Source of the DNA: an uncultured Collinsella sp.
Lineage (GTDB): Bacteria; Actinomycetota; Coriobacteriia; Coriobacteriales; Coriobacteriaceae
Assembly (NCBI GenBank): GCA_900765115.1
Contig: CAAFQK010000082.1
Span: forward strand, 1 to 64,000
Length of the DNA: 64,000 bases
Direction: 5' to 3'
The position numbers were made by a program, and so were the translations under genes. Position 1 is the stretch's first letter. Every line of letters starts with the position of its first letter. This document shows, one piece after another, positions 60,207-64,000 of the stretch. The notes beneath the pieces are model-generated. The model was not told where the DNA came from, ran no database searches, and saw only the letters and a list, made by a program, of their open reading frames with translations.

Positions 60207-60950
60207 CTAAATATCAAAAACGTAGCGCGATCCTACAATCCGCTGTCGGCCGATGATAAACGGCCGCTGCTGCTCGTCATAGAAATATGCCTCCATATAA
60301 AACAGAGGCTCTCCCGTGGGAACGGACAGCAGCCGGGCGACTTCGGGTGACGCACACGCGATCTCAAGCGTGCACGGCTCGGTGCGAGCAGGCCCGCGAC
60401 CCGTCTGTTCGCGCACGACCTCGAAAATTGATTGATCGGTAAGGTCCGCCTTCGCCAAAAAGGCGTTGTCTTCATAAACGTACGTGTTGTTCTCGAGCAT
60501 CACGGGGATGCCATCGGCGGTGCGCACGCGTTCGATGCAGATCAGCTCCGACCCAGCGGGAACGCCAAAAAACTGCGCTTCGGTAGCATCGGCCGGCAAC
60601 ACTTTTCTTGAGACAATACGCGCCCCGGGCTCCATCTCGTTGACGCGGCAGGCGTCCGAAAAACTCTGAACGTCGTCCTTCTGACGGATTTTACGCTTGA
60701 GCTTGGGGGCGTTTACAAACGTGCCCCTCCCCTGCTGCTTGGTTAGGTAGCCCTGCTGCACGAGCTCCTCAATGGCCCGCCGAACGGTAACGCGACCAAC
60801 TTTGTAGCTTTCGGCCAATTCGAATTCATTCGGTATCCGAGCGCCCGCCTTATAGGTACCAGAATTGATGTCATTTTTGATGATATCGATAACCTGTTGA
60901 TATAGCGGGATTGCCGCTTTTCCGTCGGTCAACCCTTCAGTCGATGGCAT
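60207..60950 (-). CDS. GntR family regulator with UTRA domain
   Basis: This 247-residue HutC-type regulator has an N-terminal winged helix (IPLYQQVIDIIKNDINSGTY, then FELAESYKVGRVTVRRAIEE and LVQQGYLTKQQGRGTFV) and a UTRA ligand-binding domain from about 95 to 245 (FGVPAGSELICIERVRTADG, then MEAYFYDEQQRPFIIGRQRI). HutC-type proteins often sense sugar phosphates, and FrlR is one of them. It precedes the deglycation operon and most likely controls it. The ATG lies near 60950. Confidence 0.92.
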   Translation of the reverse strand: MPSTEGLTDGKAAIPLYQQVIDIIKNDINSGTYKAGARIPNEFELAESYKVGRVTVRRAIEELVQQGYLTKQQGRGTFVNAPKLKRKIRQKDDVQSFSDACRVNEMEPGARIVSRKVLPADATEAQFFGVPAGSELICIERVRTADGIPVMLENNTYVYEDNAFLAKADLTDQSIFEVVREQTGRGPARTEPCTLEIACASPEVARLLSVPTGEPLFYMEAYFYDEQQRPFIIGRQRIVGSRYVFDI

Positions 60951-61008
60951 TTGCCCTCCCCTGGCAAATATGGAATCAATAATCGGTGCGGATTACGCAT
61001 CGCCAGTC

Positions 61009-61668
61009 CTACGCAAGCTCCAGCAGCTCCGGCAGCTGGTCGATGATCTTGTCAGCGGCATCCTGGCTAAAGCCGAAGCGCTCCTCGCGCTTGGCGATCA
61101 CCGTCAGACCCGCTCGCTTGCCGGCAGTGATGCCAGGGACGGAGTCCTCGACGCAGCAGCAACGGTCCGCAGGCAATCCCAGCAGATCCAGCGCATGCAG
61201 GTAAATATCGGGTTCGGGCTTGCTCTCCTTAAACTGCTCGCCGCTCACCACGTACTCAAAGGCATCCGACAGGCCGCACGCATCGAGCACTTCCTTGATG
61301 CTGTCCATGGGAGACGAACTGGCCAGCGCCACGCGAACGCCGCGACGCGGGAGCTCGCGAATCGTCTCCACGGCGCCCGGATTGATCAAGGTCTGATAAT
61401 CGCGCGGGCGTTTATGCGCCCACTCATCCCAGCGGGCCAGCGCCTCCTCGCCGGTAAAGTGTCCCTTTCCGGCGCGCTCAAACCAATCGACCAGCATATG
61501 CAAGAAGAACTGGTGCGAGGTACCAACCTGCCCGTTCAACTCCTCTTGGGTCAGGTTCAGCCCAAGCTCTTTGGCAAACGCAGCGGTCTCCCCCAGGTAA
61601 TAATACTCGGTATCGACGATGACACCGTCCATGTCAAAGATAACGGCGTCGAACGGAAATGCGGACAC
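61009..61668 (-). CDS. HAD-IA family phosphatase (beta-phosphoglucomutase-like)
   Basis: The 219-residue protein has the HAD motifs: FDAVIFDMDGVIVDTE (nucleophile Asp), VALASSSPMDS (Thr/Ser motif II), KESKPEPDIYLHAL (Lys) and CVEDSVPGITAGKRAG (acidic motif IV). The helical cap type fits the sugar-phosphate phosphatase/mutase group. I place the start at GTG 61668 because GGGAGGA is directly upstream; an in-frame ATG at 61716 lies before the Shine-Dalgarno sequence and overlaps a terminator. Confidence 0.88.
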   Translation of the reverse strand: MSAFPFDAVIFDMDGVIVDTEYYYLGETAAFAKELGLNLTQEELNGQVGTSHQFFLHMLVDWFERAGKGHFTGEEALARWDEWAHKRPRDYQTLINPGAVETIRELPRRGVRVALASSSPMDSIKEVLDACGLSDAFEYVVSGEQFKESKPEPDIYLHALDLLGLPADRCCCVEDSVPGITAGKRAGLTVIAKREERFGFSQDAADKIIDQLPELLELA

Positions 61669-61683
61669 GGCATCCTCCCTAAC

Positions 61684-61708
61684 AAAAAGGCGCCCGCAAG
61701 CGGACGCC
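61684..61708 (-). terminator. terminator between the two HAD genes
   Basis: On the minus strand GGCGTCCGC and GCGGGCGCC form a stem, followed by TTTTTGTT. It lies about 24 bases after the Cof-type gene stop. Confidence 0.88.
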
Positions 61709-61731
61709 CGAACCATGCACTATCGGCGATT

Positions 61732-62574
61732 CTAACCCAGCAGCCTATCGAGTGCCACCACGATGCCGTCTTCGTTGTTATCGGCGGTCACCATCTGGGC
61801 CACGGCCTTGACCTCATCGACGGCGTTGCCCATGGCGACACCGGTGCCGGCCCACTCGATCATGGACTTATCGTTCTGACCGTCGCCAAACGAAACGACC
61901 TCACTGGCATCGATACCCAGCTTGGGCAGAGCGCCCTGCAGCGCGCGGGCCTTATCGATACCGGGCGCCGTAAACTCAAAGTACCAATCGGCCGTGAACA
62001 TGCCCGAAAGCGTCTCGGTAAAGGGCGCGTACATCTCCTCGTGATGCGCCTGCAGATAGGCCGGATCGCCCGCGGTGAGCAGCTTGTCCACCGGATAGGC
62101 ATCCGCGACTTCATGAAGGCTCTCGACCTCGCGAATCTTAAGATCGCACGCGTCGCGCTCATACTTGACGATGTTCTTCTGCGAACCGTCCGGCAACGTG
62201 ATCATGCAACGATACGAGTCCACGACATGCAGGTCGCGACCGAGCGAGATCATGGGAATCACGTCAAAGTTGCGCAGGTGGTCGAGCAGACGGTGCAGCT
62301 CGTCGACCGGCATAGCCTGGTCAAACAGCACCTCGTCGGTCTGAGCATCGACCACGTGCGCACCATTAAAAGCCACCAGCAGGCCATCGTGGTTCTGAAG
62401 ATCGAGCTCCTGCGCCAGAGCATGAAGCCCCCATGCGGGACGGCCCGAAGCCAAGATGAGCTTGATGCCCGACTCCTGCGCCGCGAGCAGCTTCTCGCGC
62501 GTGCGCGGGCTGATCACCTTCTGGTCGTTGGTGAGCGTACCGTCGATATCCATTGCAATGGCCTTGATTGCCAT
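61732..62574 (-). CDS. HAD-IIB (Cof-type) phosphatase
   Basis: The 280-residue protein has the Cof-type motifs: IKAIAMDIDGTLTNDQKVIS, then LILASGRPAWGL, the large cap domain in the middle, and VVSFGDGQNDKSMIEWAGTG, VAMGNAVDEVKAVAQMVT at the end. Cof phosphatases act on sugar phosphates, phosphorylated cofactors or FMN. The ATG at 62574 has GGGAGG 5 bases upstream; the longer in-frame extension is not credible. Confidence 0.92.
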   Translation of the reverse strand: MAIKAIAMDIDGTLTNDQKVISPRTREKLLAAQESGIKLILASGRPAWGLHALAQELDLQNHDGLLVAFNGAHVVDAQTDEVLFDQAMPVDELHRLLDHLRNFDVIPMISLGRDLHVVDSYRCMITLPDGSQKNIVKYERDACDLKIREVESLHEVADAYPVDKLLTAGDPAYLQAHHEEMYAPFTETLSGMFTADWYFEFTAPGIDKARALQGALPKLGIDASEVVSFGDGQNDKSMIEWAGTGVAMGNAVDEVKAVAQMVTADNNEDGIVVALDRLLG

Positions 62575-63000
62575 ATATGCCTCCCTGCGTTGAGTTTGTC
62601 GCGCACCATCATATCCGAGCCGAGCATCCCCCGAAGAACATTTTTGAAAAAGATACTTGCCAAATCGCTGGAGCCTGATTAAGTTAAAGACGACCGCTCC
62701 GGTGGTCACGAATTGATCGAGCATATTCAGTTTCAGTTTTCAGCGTGTAAGAGAAAGAAGATCGGCATATGAACATTAAGCATCTTTTATCGACAACTAA
62801 ATAGCGGAGCAAGACCGCCCGAGGCGCTCGTTAACGCCAGTTGTTCCGTCTAAGCACGGAGCACGCCCATCAGCCGGCAAACGTTCCTCGAGCATATTGA
62901 CCCCATAGCGCCCAATCCAACACATCAAACTCGGCAAGCACATCACCAACGACACCCAGCACATTACTCGCAAGCAAGCACATCACAGATTGGAAACACC
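62575..63000. other. intergenic stretch without a supported gene
   Basis: About 425 bases between divergent genes. The first 270 are AT-rich and contain two similar CGAGCATATT words (62718 and 62890) and an ATG with only 11 codons at 62769. The last 100 are rich in CA. I see no terminator, RNA or gene that I can defend; it should hold the promoters of both flanking genes. Confidence 0.6.
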
Positions 63001-63894
63001 ATGAACACCACCCATCTCCAAACTGCCGGCACCGTTCTCCAGGCTCGCATCGACCGCGCCCTGCACGGCGGCTACGACGCCAACTTCGCCGCCGCAACGA
63101 TCGCGAACTTCGCCCTGCTGCCCATCGACGAAGCCCTGAGTAACCACGAGTTTTCGGCAAATCGATGCGCCGAGATCATGAACAATCCAGCCATCCACAA
63201 ACTTACCGACCCTTACCTCGGGCCCCACGGCAAGACCAACGGCCCGTATACCATGGGCCATCTGGCGCACATGGTTACCGCACTCGACACTAAGCTTCGG
63301 CTCGAGATGGACGACGAGACGCGGATGACATTAATGGATCATCGATACGACCTACAAAACGCGCTGACGCTCCCCATTCACGACCTCGCCATGGGTCTCA
63401 ACGCCTTGGAGGCACGGCACCAGCAGGCAAACTGCGGGCAAGATGACATGCAGGGCCCGCCCGGCATCATGGTGCTCGACCGCGAACGTTACAACCGCGC
63501 AACCGCCAGGTTTCAGGCCGGTCCTACCACGGTTCGCGCCCTTATCGACATGCTCCGCACACTCAGCCTCAACCGGCTCTTCGACGGCTATCGGGCACTG
63601 GCGCCTGTCGGCCTTCGCGCCCAAACGACCCGGATCATCGATATCCAGCAGCGACAGTTCAAGCGCTACCGCGACGATTGGGAGATGAGCCAAAGCATCG
63701 TTCACTTCTACCAGAAGTGCTACGACCCCAACAAGTTTCCCGACGACCTCGAACGCCGGTTGCACCTTGTCTATACCGCGCCCATTGCCACACTGCTACG
63801 GCTTGGCGCGTTCGACGAGGCGCTAGCTAAAGCCGGGAGCCATAAGGCAGCAACCGAGCTTGAACGCCGGCTCGAGTGTGCCTTTGAGCCCTAA
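63001..63894 (+). CDS. hypothetical protein
   Basis: A 297-residue, soluble, mostly helical protein with no signal peptide. Recognisable stretches are NPAIHKLTDPYLGPHGKTNG, GHLAHMVTALDTKLRLEMDD and IDIQQRQFKRYRDDWEMSQS. I do not recognise a domain or motif. It is followed after 54 bases by another gene start on the same strand with a strong ribosome binding site, so it is likely the first gene of an operon that leaves the window. Its own ribosome binding site is weak (TTGGAAACACC). Confidence 0.7.
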   Translation: MNTTHLQTAGTVLQARIDRALHGGYDANFAAATIANFALLPIDEALSNHEFSANRCAEIMNNPAIHKLTDPYLGPHGKTNGPYTMGHLAHMVTALDTKLRLEMDDETRMTLMDHRYDLQNALTLPIHDLAMGLNALEARHQQANCGQDDMQGPPGIMVLDRERYNRATARFQAGPTTVRALIDMLRTLSLNRLFDGYRALAPVGLRAQTTRIIDIQQRQFKRYRDDWEMSQSIVHFYQKCYDPNKFPDDLERRLHLVYTAPIATLLRLGAFDEALAKAGSHKAATELERRLECAFEP

Positions 63895-63948
63895 CGATAG
63901 GCACACGCAACGCTACCCCAACCTACCATCTTCCAGAAAGGAGTCCCC

Positions 63949-64000
63949 ATGGACACCATCCAGCCCCCTATCATCAGCCCGCTCACGATGCGCGAATCGG
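63949..64000 (+). CDS. partial CDS cut by the window end
   Basis: AAAGGAG stands 5 bases before an ATG, and the frame stays open to the edge (MDTIQPPIISPLTMRES). Only 17 residues are visible, so no product can be assigned. Confidence 0.6.
   Translation, partial: MDTIQPPIISPLTMRES

Noticed and set aside
62769..62804. 11-codon mini frame with an AAAGAAG upstream
   Set aside because: Too short, no regulatory codon run and no hairpin after it, so it is not a credible leader peptide.
1..64000. tRNA, rRNA, CRISPR arrays, replication origin, prophage or full insertion sequences
   Set aside because: I looked for T-loop sequences, regular spaced repeats, DnaA-box clusters and transposase or integrase genes and saw none that could be defended.

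Overview
The window is GC-rich over most of its length, with short intergenic gaps, strong AGGAGG-type ribosome binding sites and a sortase-type surface protein. It reads as a Gram-positive, anaerobic, gut-associated actinobacterium. The mix of OFA-type MFS carriers beside an esterase, a C69 peptidase, Amadori-sugar genes and L-lactate dehydrogenase points to the Coriobacteriia, most likely Collinsella. That placement is inferred from protein resemblance alone. I saw no rRNA, tRNA or CRISPR array.

Layout. 0-6.3 kb: LysR remnant, HIT protein, two related MFS carriers (one frameshifted at a homopolymer), a type-B carboxylesterase and a divergent MerR regulator facing a 19-bp-spacer promoter. 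6.3-11.3 kb: xseB/xseA, a zinc peptidase, RNase D, a lipid kinase and a 30-residue membrane peptide. 11.5-17.3 kb: a wall-anchored C69 peptidase, then a leader peptide with three consecutive Trp codons and a terminator ahead of a TrpP-like ECF transporter (S component, fused double ATPase, T component). 17.3-25.1 kb: D-aspartate ligase plus aspartate racemase, MOSC protein, secreted coiled-coil wall hydrolase, decayed MFS gene, HigBA and an M20 hydrolase. 25.3-29.3 kb: lysine riboswitch and the lysA-dapA (one open frame), dapB, dapD operon. 29.5-37.2 kb: Phd/RelE-type toxin-antitoxin with a large palindromic operator, nucleoid-associated protein, lipase-like protein, Ldh, aminotransferase and glutamine-dependent NAD synthetase.

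37.3-41.3 kb is a clearly AT-rich island on the minus strand: DUF2087 protein, MFS exporter, B12-binding radical SAM enzyme and, directly downstream with a perfect ribosome binding site and terminator, an acidic 36-residue peptide ending Cys-His. I regard this as a possible peptide-modification (RiPP-like) cluster and the best candidate for an undescribed system.

41.3-49.5 kb: two low-complexity hypothetical proteins, EttA, SdpI/SdpR, a possible type I toxin gene, TcdA, TatD and a 230-bp element with 31-bp perfect inverted termini. 49.5-60.9 kb: a long minus-strand operon for Amadori-type sugar-amine catabolism (YfcC carrier, deglycase FrlB, epimerase FrlC, kinase FrlD) extended by a second PfkB kinase, two amidohydrolases, YjbQ, BtpA and an FGGY kinase, with a GntR/UTRA regulator upstream. 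61-64 kb: two HAD phosphatases, an unknown protein and the start of one more gene.

Structured repeats are scattered between genes. The most notable is a ~100-nt multi-stem element present twice in opposite orientation (14488-14588 and 44213-44306), whose stems differ by compensating changes.
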